Below are positions 41,501-53,923 of a stretch of DNA of 64,000 nt, one piece after another. Origin of the DNA: Desarmillaria ectypa (lineage: Eukaryota; Basidiomycota; Agaricomycetes; Agaricales; Physalacriaceae). The position numbers and the translations under genes are program-made. Numbering within the stretch: position 1 is the stretch's first letter; each line of letters starts with the position of its first letter. The notes under the pieces were generated by a model. That model ran no database searches and was not told where the DNA came from. It worked only from the letters and a program-made list of their open reading frames with translations. The stretch is from positions 1,054,001 to 1,118,000 of the forward strand of contig JAUDYN010000005.1 of assembly GCA_030407005.1 (NCBI GenBank), written 5' to 3'.

Positions 41501-44500
41501 GAATAGCCTGAACATTAGGATCCGGGTCGTCTGCTAAATTCTGAAGCAGTTCAGTTCCAGTCATCCGCGGCACTGGTCGGACAGTGAGAATGATGGTGAT
41601 GAAGTGGCAGAAACAAACTGACTCATAACGTCAGTCACTATGAGGTCTGGCCGCTCCAGTGTATGAATATAATCCAACGCAGCCAGACCGTCAGAGACAT
41701 CGACGACATTTTGAACAGCGTTCAGAAGAATCGACTTTATGTAAGAACGAGCATCCTACACAAGTCACAATTTTAACCCAAGTCAATGGCAATATTCGTC
41801 GGAATCCTACCGCATTATCCTCGGCCAACAAGACGGTGAACCGTTGGGGTGTCATAATAGCATCGGCTGAAGAGGTGTGGCTGAACTGTGACGATGCATC
41901 TGAGTCTTCTCCCAGCCAACCTGCCGCTTCTTCGACAATACTGGCAGCATACGAGCCAGTTTCAGGCAGTCTAATTCCAGAGGAAGGATCAAAGTCATGG
42001 TCGACATATTTCTCCTGTAGATGGGCGCATCCGAGCGGTATTCTTACAGTGAAAACGCTGCCACAACCCATTTTGCTTCGGACGGTGATCGTGCTCCGAT
42101 GTATTTTGACCAGCTCATTGGTAAGGGCAAGACCGATTCCAGTTCCTAATCGTAGATATGAAAAGGCATCGAATAAAAGGTATTTTTGTCACGCTAACCT
42201 TCGATACTTCTCCCATCTGAAGACTCAACACGATGGAATCGCAAAAGGATTTTATCCAACTGATCTTCGGGGATGCCACAACCCGTGTCTTGGACACTCA
42301 AAATGACCTCGGAAGACGTGTATGCAAGACCAAGGTCGATATGTCTGCGATCATGTTGTAGCTCTAAGGTAAGTCTTTGACTAAGTTGACAACGCTTACC
42401 CCGATTTGGTATATTTCACCGCGTTCGACAAAAGGTTGAAAACAATCTTTTCCCACATCCCAAGGTCTATGTATGCAACACGCTCATCAGCACTGTCGCC
42501 GCATGTGACATTGTAATCTGGTGGGAGATCAGCCAGTTCATTCAAGAGGTACGGATGTACACACCGATCCCCGCTTTTTCAATCGCAGACCGAAACAGAG
42601 AAGCCATATCAGCTGTTGCTGGGCCTAATCTGACCGGACAAAAGCACGCCTAAGAGAAGTATTCAGCAATACCATTTCACCACATCAATGAAGTGCATTA
42701 CCTGCAGCATCCTCGCCTCGGCGCTAGAGAACAGCATCAGTGAATTGACTAGCCGAAGTAACCGTCCGCTAGCACGATATATTAGTTTGAATCGAGTTCT
42801 ATTGACAGGATCGAGTGATCCACGGTCGGCCTTAAGAGCATCGTCACAAGGCGCGCGAATGAGAGTGAGAGGACTATGACCTAATAGATTAGCGGTGGAT
42901 GTCACTCAAATACAGACCGACGGACGTTCGCAATTCATGAGACACGTTTTGAAAGAATGTTGTTTTTGCTCGGTCAAGAGCACGTAGTTCTTCGGCACGC
43001 TGAACCTCTTGCTCAAAGTTCTGCGCAGCTGAGAGAGCTGCTCTCAGATTTCTGACAATTGTGTGATGAAAACCAGAGTAGTCATCGTCGTACTGCGAAA
43101 ATATCAACAACTTATCATGTCTAAAAAAGAAGAAAAACTGACTGGTCGCCGTGTATTCAAACCAAAAACCATTAAACCCATGAGTATGCAATCATAAGAT
43201 GTACACAATGGCACCAAGATGGCGTCTCCCGTAGGATCTTCCCACCCTCTAGCTTCGAATAGCTGAGGGGAAGGATTTTGTGCCCTAAGGGATTCACGGC
43301 CGCTACACGCTTCGGCAAAAGGCCAATGACCTTGCTGGTACCCACCCAAAGAAAGTTCCACTTCCTGAGGCGAGGCTATGGGATGCCCAGGCTCAACACC
43401 GATCGACCCAATGAGTTGGAGGTAAGTAGCGTTAGACGTGCGTAGGATGTCACTGTTGGTTCGTTCTAAACGTGTGTCTGTGTCTGATGAGCTTGGAACG
43501 CCGTCAGTAGATGCAGTGTGACCGGTGTAGCACAGAACATAAGGAAAATCAACTGCATTTCCCTCCAGCACATCTAAGACAGCTTCCCAAACACCATGAG
43601 AGGTTCGGGCTAGGGCACAGCGTTCTGCCAGAGCCCGGACAGTTCTCATACGGCGCTCCGAAAGCACTTTGTTCGTGGTTTCCATGCAACTAATTGTAGT
43701 TAGCGACTCAAACGAAGAATACGCATAAAAGAACGTACTTATTCACTATACCTCCTATGGTTCCATCCTCGATTTCGACGGGGATATAGGACCAGGTATA
43801 GTAGGTTTCGACAACATCCGGCATGGAATCATCTTCAGCCGACACGGGTACTGAACCACGTGCAAGCTCCTGTCCGGGTTTGGAGTCAAAGAAAAGTAAG
43901 TCATCCGTTCGGCTGATTGCCTGCCCTTGATAGACTGCATCGCAATGTTTTGAAAAAGTTTCCCATATCTCACTGAAAGCGACCCTTCCAGGTTTCCCAA
44001 ACATATGAGGATGTTTCGACGCAGATCCCTTAGCCCACGCTTCGTTGTAGAGGAGTGTGCGTTCTGGTCCCCAGAAAATACATCTAAGAGCTGATTAATG
44101 AATTTCAAATGACTGAACGAAAGCACAACCACGCACGACTGTGACGGATTCGAGAGCATTATGGACACGATGGACTTGAGTGACTGAGGCCAGGCATGCA
44201 TGGGCCCGAGCGGAGTCGACGCCCAATCGAAATCAAAAGTGAGCCTTCCTATCTCTGACGAACGGACATCAGGAGCAAAGTCGAGTATCGGCAGTACCGA
44301 CCGAGACATCTACATGGACACTCGGTAAACGAAACAGACGAGAAGTCAATTGCACGTACGCTAGGTTTGACACCAATCGTCGGGGCAACGACAATGCCCA
44401 CAAGAACCACCCATCGCAACGATTGGAGCTGCAAAGATGCGTAAAGAATGCTACCGTCGACGAAAGACAGAGATAAGGGGCTTCCGCCCGCCTTGGAAGT

Positions 44501-44806
44501 ATACGAGAAACGCGAAATGGACCGCGCCAGTTCTTGCACCCCTTCCGAAGATAACGTAAGGACCCCGTCGGAAGCAAGTACATCGAATGCTTTGTTCGTC
44601 CAGACTGGCACTGGTACCACGTTGCCGCCAGACATTGATTCCACGTCGTATACCGCTGCAGGGTGCCCCAAAGGAAGCAGAGACAAGGCTGACAACAGTG
44701 AGAGCTCCTGCACGGACCTCATGGTCAGCGAGAGAACGATTCGTCCCGGATGGGGTCTGGCGGGCCGAAGGACTTTCATATCGGATGACCAAGCAGCTGC
44801 AAGCAA
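38531..44806 (-). CDS. double hybrid sensor histidine kinase (PAS-GAF-HK-REC-PAS-HK-REC)
   Basis: One long minus-strand gene with about 25 short introns. From the N-terminus: a degenerate PAS-like region (about 44800-44360); a second PAS region with DFDWASTPLGPMHAWPQSL and VFWGPERT-type sequence; a GAF-like region (about 43680-43200); H-box FFQNVSHELRTPLTLIRAP (about 42950) and ATPase region (42650-42050); receiver 1 (TVLLAEDNA, LIVTDVM with the acceptor Asp, then MPRMTGTELL, and a Lys before PFSSSELLNRV); a PAS with a coiled-coil lead-in (about 41270-40650); second H-box AFIDIVSHELRNPLSAIVQ (about 40560) and ATPase (SDSGPGIPLDD, GLYLCKKLAELQGGQ); and receiver 2 (LAVLIVEDD, VVLMDLEMPV, KPYKLAEII). 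The layout predicts a soluble phosphorelay sensor feeding a histidine phosphotransfer protein. The 44806 start is the first ATG of its frame; MKVLRPARPHPG at 44779 is an alternative. Confidence 0.87.
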
Positions 44807-46475
44807 ACTTTAGCAGTGATTCGAACTTGGAGGAGGATAATAGCCTTACTTTAATTCGTGGCAGGACTGGAATAAATGTGACTGTGTTGTCTCATCTCGG
44901 CCATCTCAACCTGCGCCCCTTTAGTATATCTGTTTCACCGTTCAGCTCTGCTCAGCCTACCATCCTCTGCCCCCCATCCCCAGTCAACAGTCTGGAGATG
45001 TAAGGTGATGCCCGCAGACGTGCGTCGATTTTTCATCTGCTTGCATATGCCAGTCGATGTCCATCGACGCCGTAGTCATAAATATAATAAGAAAGAAGCG
45101 CGCACATACATGAATCAAGCCGGAGTCGTTCCTGACGCGATCCCGGCGTGGAATCACAAGACCAAGTCAGAATTCCCACGCCTATCCTTTCCTTCTTACC
45201 ACCACCACCACCTCTCCTCTTCACGTCGCCTTTTTTGTGTTCCTTCTGTCGTGTTGTCATCCATGTCGTGCCATGCTGTATCATCTGTGGCTTCTATCGC
45301 CATTGGCCACCAATAACACACTGCTTTTTCCATAAGTTCAGAACTATTGGGAATGGTATGTTGCCCATCCTGTTTCCATCACTCTGACCATTTTCATTAC
45401 CTTGTTCAGAATGATCATCAGAGTCTTGTACAGCGAAGCAAATCACTTATTTGTGCCTTGGTCGGGCGCATATATCCAGGTATACGGAACGGCGAAGAAG
45501 GAATCAATGTAACGCGTCTCAGGTAAATACTCTTTTTTTCGTTTCTTGTGCATTCTCTCACCATTTTTTCTAGTACAGCAATGATTGGTCCCGAACGTGC
45601 CCGCGTTTGTACTTTTCATCTTCACTACCATCTACGCCATCGATGGTGCGATTTCGGCCTTCTGCCCACGGACATCCTACTGGGCTGCATGAATCTGCTA
45701 CGGTATGCTGAAATTCACAATCTCTCATCCCAACACTGATTATATCTGTCATAAGGCTACCGGCGCATACCCTACTGGCTACGGGGGTTGGACCCTATGC
45801 CGCTGTAAGACACCGATATTAGAGCGATGCGGCGGTGGAATATTGCTGGGGAGGAACATGACGGTGGACTTGGACATATATTATAAATATATCATTATAT
45901 GTATACATGGGTGCCTACAGATATGCACAGACGAACATCAATAACGGTCTATGAACATTGGTAGACATCAATGCAAAGGCCCATGGATGTGGGTGGACAG
46001 CCATAGATGTCCATCCACAGACTTTTGACTGGGCCCTATCCTCAAAGAAAATCCCCAAGTGACTATAACGACAGCTTGCTGCAGTATTTAAGGTTTAACA
46101 TTGATAACGTACATCCATACTGAACGTTAACATTGAACCACCCAAGGTGTTGGTGTTGGTGTTGGTGTTGGTACCGGCACAAGGTCTCAATAAGGAATGG
46201 CCGGGCCCAAACATGGCAAGCCATGTGCTGTGGCCACGAAGGCTCACACCGTTGTGATCACACTGTTGAGTGCGTTGCGCAGAGTAGAGAATAGTCTGGC
46301 AAGCTGTCTTTATTATAAAGGTGAAATACCATGTACAGCGCATGATCGCGAATGATGGAAGCTCTACAAGGAACTGTGGGCCTGGAAATGTTAGTGCGTC
46401 AAGCCTGTTCCACCTGTCAAGCCCTTAACATAACAGGCAATTACACGAAACACAGCTGTGGCTGTCTTCAACGCC
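44807..46475. other. intergenic stretch with possible short spliced transcript
   Basis: Upstream of the kinase lie small frames and splice-like signals on the plus strand: two TTCAG acceptors about 90 bases apart flanking a 14-base exon-like piece and a GTATGT donor near 45357. No domain or stable frame emerges, so no gene is called. The part near 44810 should hold the kinase promoter. Confidence 0.35.
46146..46172. repeat. hexanucleotide tandem repeat (GGTGTT)x4.5
   Basis: Four perfect copies of GGTGTT followed by GGT. It lies in the flank downstream of the TMEM135-like gene, outside any coding exon I can support. Confidence 0.95.
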
Positions 46476-48646
46476 TCAATTGGCCCCAATAAACTGATAT
46501 AATATCCGTCTTACGAGTCCCGATAGATGGTGAGGCTCCATCTGGTATGTACTCTACAAGGAGATGAGTACACTTCCAAGCGCTCCAAGGGACATGACGT
46601 ACCATGACCATCGCCATTCCCAGCGCCGACAACTAGATCCAGTAAGCAATGTTCATGTAAATTTGGTCAGTCGACACACCAAAGCTTCCCCAGCTTTACC
46701 TCCCTTAAACCCACCAGGAACTTTGCCTGTTGTGACGTTCCAGAAGCTCTCAAGAGCTTTCGGCAGCACATACATTGACAACTCCGCGCGCCTTTTCTTC
46801 TCCTCGATGAGCAAGCTCAATCCAGTCGCGAGACCAAGCCACCAATACGCCGCCCTGGACATAAACAAAAAGTCCACAAGCCACTGCGGTATCTTGAATA
46901 TTGATTTAGGTGACATGGAAGTGAGGAATTTGTGGATGACGCCCCGCGCACATACGACGCCTGAAATGGCTCTCGTTAGTCAAACCAGGTGAGTGTAACG
47001 TAGACTGTACCTTGGTATATAACGATATATACCCCGAGGAATGTACAGCTTCGGGCAGTTCCGAAACCTGCTTTCGCGAGAATCTTCAGAGGGTCTCGCA
47101 TGAAGGCTTTGGTTCGAAATAGGATTGGGGGCAAAAAATGCAGGGCTCCATAAACAGGTAGCATAAATTTGGCCACCGCAAAGAAACGAGCCGAAGGGAC
47201 GTCCCAGCATGAGGATTGCCCAGGATGAAGAGCTTCGCAAGGGCAATGACAACCTGCCTCAGACGAGGCTATGGAGTCGGGAGCGCCGAGGAAAAAAGCC
47301 TCTTTCTTTGCCAGCAGTGAGGCAGCATTCTCAGGCGTCACTTTCCATCTCTAACAATGAAGATCAGTACGCGACAAGAGTTGAAGAAACGCCGCCAACG
47401 TTGCTATAAAGAATCTTGTCCAAATCATTGGAATTAAATGTACGCGTCCACATTAAATCGTAGTTTATGTCGACGCCTTCTTTGGGAACTTGTGATGCTC
47501 TAACAATCCTACAATTGACTTATGATATACGAGCTCGATATGTAATTTTAACACGTACCAAGTGCGGTACGATCTGGGTAGTGTGTCCGGCCGCATAAAC
47601 GCGGCATATAGGACCTGCGCATTACTGAAGAAATGTTAGCAGGATAAGGAGGAGACTCGTAAGAACGTACATCAGCGCAAATAATATTACATCTCCAAAG
47701 GGTATTGTGATATTCCTGGCGGTTGTATATGCATTGAAAGAGCCTTGCAAACCACGGACGAACATCTGCTGGGCTATTGTAACCCTCCTTCCACGAGTCT
47801 CAAACAATATAGCCAGGCCGCCGGCCGTGAAACCAGCGAGCGCTGCATGCCATCTCCTTGTCTTCTTACGCACCAAAACCTGTTGAGCCTCGGTACTCAA
47901 CGACAGTCGTTGGGAACGACGGCGGTGGCGGGGAGAGGAAATAGGAACTTGAACAGTATGCCACGCCGCTTCGTCGTCGTCGAAGAATGGATTGGATGGG
48001 AGTTTAAGTGTAGGCATGAGAAGAGGCAAGGCATTGATAAGGAACTTGTAGACAGAAGTAAAGGTCCCAAGCATGGCAGCGAACCGCCATGTATCTGTTC
48101 CAAATATGGCGCGACCAATGATAGGAAGCCGTTGTTTTCTTCAAGAACAGATCATTTCCCTGTTGATGATTCCAGTTAGAGCTGGTACTTACTTGGGAAT
48201 CGAGCGAAGTCTGATGAAAACCAATATCAGGTTGAACGCCGCCCGAATATTGAAAGCAAGAGCACCAGAGCCTGCTACCACTTTCAGTTTGCTGTTCTCC
48301 AGCAACAAAGTCAATACGCACGTATTCCACCAGTAGCTGCATGCTTCAAGCATCCGCTCAAATCATGCAATTCGACCACCGGTTCTCCCCTAACGCGCCA
48401 TACCATCTTACCCGCCTCCCGTAGTCTCTCCTGGTGGTTTGCCAACGCGACAAGGTTCTCGAACGACGCCATGGCCCTCCTCGTTGTAAAAATGGCGCTC
48501 GATGGCGTAGGCGGAGTCGAGTCTGTCGAGGGTCTATTCATTATAGGTAGTACGATCCGGAGAGGCACCGGGCTGCCGTGCGGAGTCGAGTACGGTGTCG
48601 TCGCCTCGCTGCTCTCGGCTGCACGAAGGTCTCCATCGTGGTTCAT
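46476..48646 (-). CDS. TMEM135-like multi-pass membrane protein
   Basis: Exons from the ATG at 48646 join in frame throughout. A Ser/Pro-rich lead is followed by FENLVALANHQERLREAGKM and a hydrophobic stretch (GSGALAFNIRAAFNLILVFI). Then come LGTFTSVYKFLINALPLLMP, AALAGFTAGGLAILFE, FALINAQVLYAAFMRPDTLP, PCEALHPGQSSC, FMLPVYGALHFLPPILF, GFGTARSCTFLGVYIVIYQ, AYWWLGLATGLSLLIEEKKR, RAELSMYVLPKALESFWN, and a final exon QMEPHHLSGLVRRILYQFIG. These match the TMEM135 family in order. In animals TMEM135 affects mitochondrial dynamics and peroxisomal cholesterol handling; the fungal role is not established. About ten introns, all GT-AG and short; no lesions seen. Confidence 0.85.
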
Positions 48647-49342
48647 AGTGTCGAAGGGAAGGACACGATGGTCCTGGAGGAACGATGAGCACCGTGTAGG
48701 AGCATGTGAATTTCGAGCCGACCTGACCTATACGTCATCATTCAGAAAGTTTCAAGGTCAACCCTTTTCGTGGCACTTGATGAGCAGGGCGTCAGCGTCA
48801 TCATCGTCAACAGACGTGAAGGAGATCGATTTCAAATCGAGCACCCACTTTACAGTTCACTTTGTTCTTCGCTTCCACGAAAAGCTGCAGGTCGAAAGGG
48901 TTACGGTAAATCTCGACGCAACAGAAAGCTTCGAAGAAAATCGTGCTTTTATACTACAGCTTTAGGGATTCAATTGAATGCGAATCCATACAAAAATGGC
49001 GAGGGCATGGGCCGTTGAACAACGAGGCAGCATGATCTGTGTCGCCGCTGAGTCCAACCAACGTTAGCCCAGGAAAATATTTTTGGGAAAAGAAAAGGCG
49101 ACATCGAGGACGTCGAAAGACTTGTCTACCTTATGTTTTCATGATGAGCTACCATCATGTTGCCGAGGGCGGCTAAATGCTCAAGCACTCAACCTGTGCA
49201 TTACTTATATCACTGCTGTTCTTATGTACTAACATGGATATTCGATACTAGGTGAAATAAACCAACCAGAGCAGTGGGACGGTGGAGCAAACATGAAAGT
49301 AATATAAGGAAAGGAGCGGGGCAGGGCTTGGAAGCCAGCTCC
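48647..49342. other. intergenic; promoter of the TMEM135-like gene
   Basis: About 700 bases with no supported gene. A basic open frame at 48770-49018 on the plus strand lacks any recognisable domain or context and is not called. Confidence 0.45.
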
Positions 49343-52300
49343 TTACCAATGTTTCCCCGCAACCGTTGACCAATCGACAGGATTTCTCGGTTGAGCAGGG
49401 AAGGAGTTGAAAGGTGAATTGTCGAATTCCACACCCTCCTGCCTCGCCTTCAGCAGAAGGTTCAAGATATCCGCGTCGCCATTGCTGATGGCATAGAATA
49501 ATGGCGTATGTCCTTGGTTGTCCTAGATATCGAGCCGTACATCCTTTCGCCCCAGGATCTCTGCGTCCAAAATTCGTAGCGTGATGCAGTGGCGTCCAGC
49601 CATTATTGTCCCTAACGTTAACGACTGCTGTATCGTGCAGCCGCAATAGGTCTACGATCTCTGAGTGACCTAGCTGAGCTGCGTAGGACAGCGGAGTCCT
49701 TCCGTCCTGGTCTGCGATTGCTACAATACTGTTTCGTTGGAGTTTAATAGCGCCTGTACTATCTCCGAAAGCCCGCCTTGAACAGCCAACGAGAGTTCAG
49801 TCATGCCATGGCAATTGCTTACATGCTGAGTTGGCCGGCGGCGTCTCTGCAAGAACATGGAGAAGATCTGTTCACGAGCATTTGCCGCAGAGGATGGATA
49901 CGGATCTCAATAGTAATCGCCAGCGACAATGAGCTGAGCCAATATAGTTCGGCCTAAGTCATCACGAGCATTCAGATCGACCCTGTTGTGCTTCAACATG
50001 ACTTCCACAACCTGAACTTCTTTGGAAACAGCTGCATGCGCTAATGCTGTCATATCACAGGCATCCCTCGCATTCAAATCGGCATTGTGCCACTGCAACA
50101 ATAGCGCAACAACTTCAACTCGCCCTTCCTAAGCAGCATGCGAGAGTGGAGTCCTCGAACGATGATCTTTGGAATCGGGGTGAATATCGGGGCCGTGCTA
50201 GCAAGAGCTGAGCAATGTCCACACTCTGGACGTCAAAAAGGATGAGCGGGCCCTGCCGACAGGATCTACGATGACCCCATCCACCTCCAATAGCATCTTA
50301 ACAATGTTCGAGTTTCTCCGCACGGCAGAGGAGAGTGCAGTTTCCGGGGTTATATTGCGGCTGACCATGTTTATGTCGGCTTTGATACGTGGTAGTTGGA
50401 GGAGTTGCTTGACGACGTCTTCATATCCTCCGCTTACGGTCCACATCAAGGGTGCTCGACCCAGCGATCTGCCGTAGTGCTCCATGGAGCATGAGGCACG
50501 CAACAATATCTGTGGCACCAGAGCGCGCAGCAAATATCAAGGGTGTTCTATGCTCCCCGTCAACACAATATATGTTGGCACCATTTTCTAACAACTTTCT
50601 CGCGGTCCGTGGCATTCCAAAGAACGAGGTGAGATGGAGAGCCTGGATCCCTGGTCCAAAGGGTAGTATGTGGTCCCTCCTGTACAGGTCGTCAATCTGG
50701 GCCTAGTCACGCAAAAGGCGGAGAATGAGATCTTCGAGATCCTCTTCCACTTGTCCGCAGCAATGGAATACGTATATGCTAAGAATGGATACTTCCAGTA
50801 AGGATCTTGTCGGTGGGCGTGAATGTAAAGAGAGAAATATCAAGATGGAGGTTGTTGAGGAACAAGTGATTTAAGCATGATTGAGCGATATTAAGATGAA
50901 TCCCTGGGAAAGTATGTGACTGCCTTGTTTCGAGATATTCTTGTGCTGTATAATCTAAGAAGAATTCAAAATTTGGTCGAGTGAGTGGACAAAACGGTTG
51001 CTAACGAACGAAGCCAAATGTTGGCATTGATTCTGTGTCGGATTGATAGGTAACCATGGTTGCAAGCACAATGGTGACGAGACCAGCACAAAGGGAACAC
51101 AAGACGTCACTCTCCATAATGTTGTCCACTTCTATTTCCTGATCATTCGACTCGACAGCAAATGCGTGCTGGAGCTCAAACACTGTAAGGGGACGTCTCG
51201 TAAAAGCGATCCATGCGAGAACACGGTATGCAATTTGGCTACGATGTTTGCCTTAATTGTCAATGCGATGTATCGCTTCATCCTATACTTGGGCAATAGT
51301 ATCCGGAAGGATTGTCATTGTGTTACGTAGACGTCTGTGATTGGTAGCTTCTGCAAGTGAGTCCATGTGGAGGCAAGCTAAAAGGAACCTTGTGTATCAT
51401 CAATATACTAAGTGAATATGATAAGGTATGCTCGAATATCATCATTAGTTGCGCAGATGGGCAGCGTGTCGAAAGCAGGAAATAGCCGAGGGGCGATTGA
51501 ACGAGTGTCGCACTGGAACATCACCGACGAAGAAGCGTGGATTGAAGGAATGTCGCGGGCCGTCACCAATAAGGAAGTACAATCGCCAATGGACCGGGGG
51601 GTCTCAACAAGGAGATCACCTTCTTTAAACTCGTCCAGGGCGTCGACAATGATGAACACATGCCCAAACCTTTGTAACTCCCGTAAGAAGTGAACCCGTA
51701 AGGTCTCCAAGGACGGCGTGGTATCCAGTGGGAAATGAAGGTCGTACAAGTGTCTGACATGCCCGGGAATGTAACCTATCTCATGAAGTAACCGTTTGAA
51801 TAGTACGGCTATTGTATGGTAAACCGACTGTGAACTTTGACTGTGATAGTCACAGAATACGTTCAAAACATGGTGTCCTTTGATTTGAAGGTAATTCGTA
51901 ACGATTGACGTGCATATAGGGTCAGAACGAAGATTTCGTTCAAGGATCGCGTGCCACATACGCGAGAACGGTCTTCCCCACTCCAGCTAGGGATGTTCAT
52001 CAGACATACCCTGACAGACAAATAACATCTACATACGATTCCCAGGACACCACATACAGCGCCCTTTCAAGGTAATACATTCGATTCCAGGAACCATTGG
52101 CAGTGTCGACCACGCGACGAAAAGATATTTCTGACTGCACAGCCCTGAAGTTTAGTGGGGAAATTCAGACATAAATTTTCTTGAACGCGTCTTCTATGAA
52201 CGTGTCAGCACCGAGTCAGCTTCGCTGTTCAAATGGACGTACGACTGTGTCTTTTCTTGACGTCCACTTCTAAAGTAACCATGCGTTCGTTGAAGCGAGA

Positions 52301-52843
52301 AATGCCTTTTTCAACTTGAGCGACGTCATGCTCTACTTGAATCGAAGATTGAGCTATCCGTGTTGACCACAACATCGGCGTGGGCTAGGTCTTTGTGGAT
52401 TGCTCGACTTAACGAACTGAAAAATGAGATGAAAACTTTGTTCATGAGTGGGGACACCTTACACATACCTTCTGCACTGTACCCTCTATATCCTCTTTAC
52501 TGAATTTCCACAAAAACCTCTCTGTCAGCTTCTGTGTCAACGTTCCCAATTTTTCTGGCCCCAACTTGCGCCCAGATCTTTGAGAAAATTGCCGAGCTGA
52601 CTGAAGAGTCCGTCGTGAACGCTCAGCTCTCGTACGGTTGTCAACCACTAAGGATTGTCCGGCCCAGATGCTTCGTCGACAAGCCCGTTGAGCGCTTCCA
52701 AAAAAAATATTGAGGCCCGTTAGCTCTCTGAGCAACTGTTCGCGTTCCGCTGGAGCGTTCTTGATGACTTTGAGATAAGAAATGTCCGCGGCCGTTGCTT
52801 CGACCAGAGAGATGAGAGCAGAAGCAAAACCGATGGCATCCAT
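49343..52843 (-). pseudogene. STAND/NLR-like protein: Helo-like N-domain, NACHT, ankyrin repeats; disrupted
   Basis: From 52843 the minus strand reads the N-terminal helical domain of fungal STAND proteins (FASALISLVEATAADISYLK, KLGPEKLGTLTQKLTERFLW). A NACHT NTPase follows (P-loop PGNPGVGKTVLA, then VLNVFCDYHSQSSQS and Walker B VFIIVDALDEF), then ankyrin repeats (APLMWTVSGGYEDVVKQLL, DGRTPLSYAAQLGHSEIVDL, NNGWTPLHHA, DNQGHTPLFYAISNGDADIL). The gene is broken many times: the N-domain needs two frame changes plus a stop (52648-52650), a frame change lies before the P-loop (about 52060), the acceptor before TSIVTNYLQ lacks AG (about 51925), a frameshift lies at about 50480, and stops fall inside ankyrin repeats at 50129-50131 and 49523-49525, with more frame changes between. 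Intact relatives act in non-self recognition and cell death. Confidence 0.85.
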
Positions 52844-53923
52844 GGATATGGAAAGGTGCCTGTTCTACCAGGTAGAGTAATGAGGTGGCCTATCTGGAGT
52901 CTATCAGAGAGTAATGCTGAAACATAGAGAGCAACGTTTCAATGGCATGAATCTTCTTGTAACGAGCCGGCTACAGGCCCGGTACCTCTCTCCATTTCAT
53001 ACCCTGTTGTCGCTCCACTTGCTCCACCGTTCGCGCCTTGTTCGATATTGTCTATTTGATATTAGTTAGTAGTATAAAAGAGCTACGTACCGCTGTAGTA
53101 GCTCGGGTTTTTCGCAATTAACCAGCCTTTACACCTGTCACTATTTGCGTAAAGCTCCTTGTGAGAGCCCGTGACTTTCGCCACCCTCTCACTTCTACAA
53201 CGCCATCAGAGCTGATTGCTACCACTCCGATATCAGAGCCATCGGAACAAGAAGCGAAACGAATCTCAAGTACTGCAGTCACTTTTTATACTCGCTTGTA
53301 AGTCTCAAGATAGTCCATGATGGCGGCAGACAGGAACAACTTGAAGGTAGGAACAAAGCCAGCTTTGGCATACCGAGGATTTTGGTGTCTTCAAGACAGC
53401 CGGCCCTCAAGAGGTAGGATAGTGTCTTCGATTGCAAGTGCTTAGATAGCTACCTCACACAGTGGAACCTTCCTGAGCTCGTTTCTGAGAAGCCTGTAAA
53501 CGTGCAGGTCGTGTAGTATTTATCTCTGCTATTTCTAATACAGAAAGCCAGCTGGCTCGCAATTGCTATCATACTCGCACGCAGGTACTAGTCATGACGC
53601 CCAAAGGGTGTATCCTACTCCTTCTCTCTCAATTGTCGCTCATCTCGTATTCCTGTTAACCAAGTGAATCTTAATCATTATTCCTCCCGACAGAATGAAT
53701 ACAAAAATGACCCTCATGTGGGGAAATTACCCGTCAATGAACAATAGAGGAAGATTGGTCTAAGATTTTATTTTGCATTCTAAGTATTCCACGTATTCCA
53801 CTTAATGATCATATTATAGCTCAAGGAAGCTTCTTCTCCCTCTCTGCACGATGTTTTACGGTCATATTTGAATAGTTATGAGCTCCGTATCCAAGTCGTC
53901 GACAATACGCTTGAGGTAGACGG
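52844..53923. other. intergenic, with a possible gene relic on the minus strand
   Basis: Between about 53520 and 53110 one minus-strand frame stays coding-like (DLHVYRLLRNELRKVP, TFKLFLSAAIMDYLETYK, VLEIRFASCSDGSDIGVVAI) but has four stops. It may be an old decayed exon set; the family is unknown. The rest shows nothing. Confidence 0.35.

Noticed and set aside
45958..46022. Loose palindrome of GTGGAC/GTCCATCCAC type
   Set aside because: Arms are short and imperfect; not convincing as a terminal inverted repeat or regulatory element.
46564..46992. Plus-strand open frame of 142 codons
   Set aside because: It is the reverse of TMEM135-like exons that carry clear family motifs on the minus strand.
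48770..49018. Arg/Lys-rich plus-strand open frame of 82 codons
   Set aside because: No promoter or domain evidence; basic composition alone is not enough.
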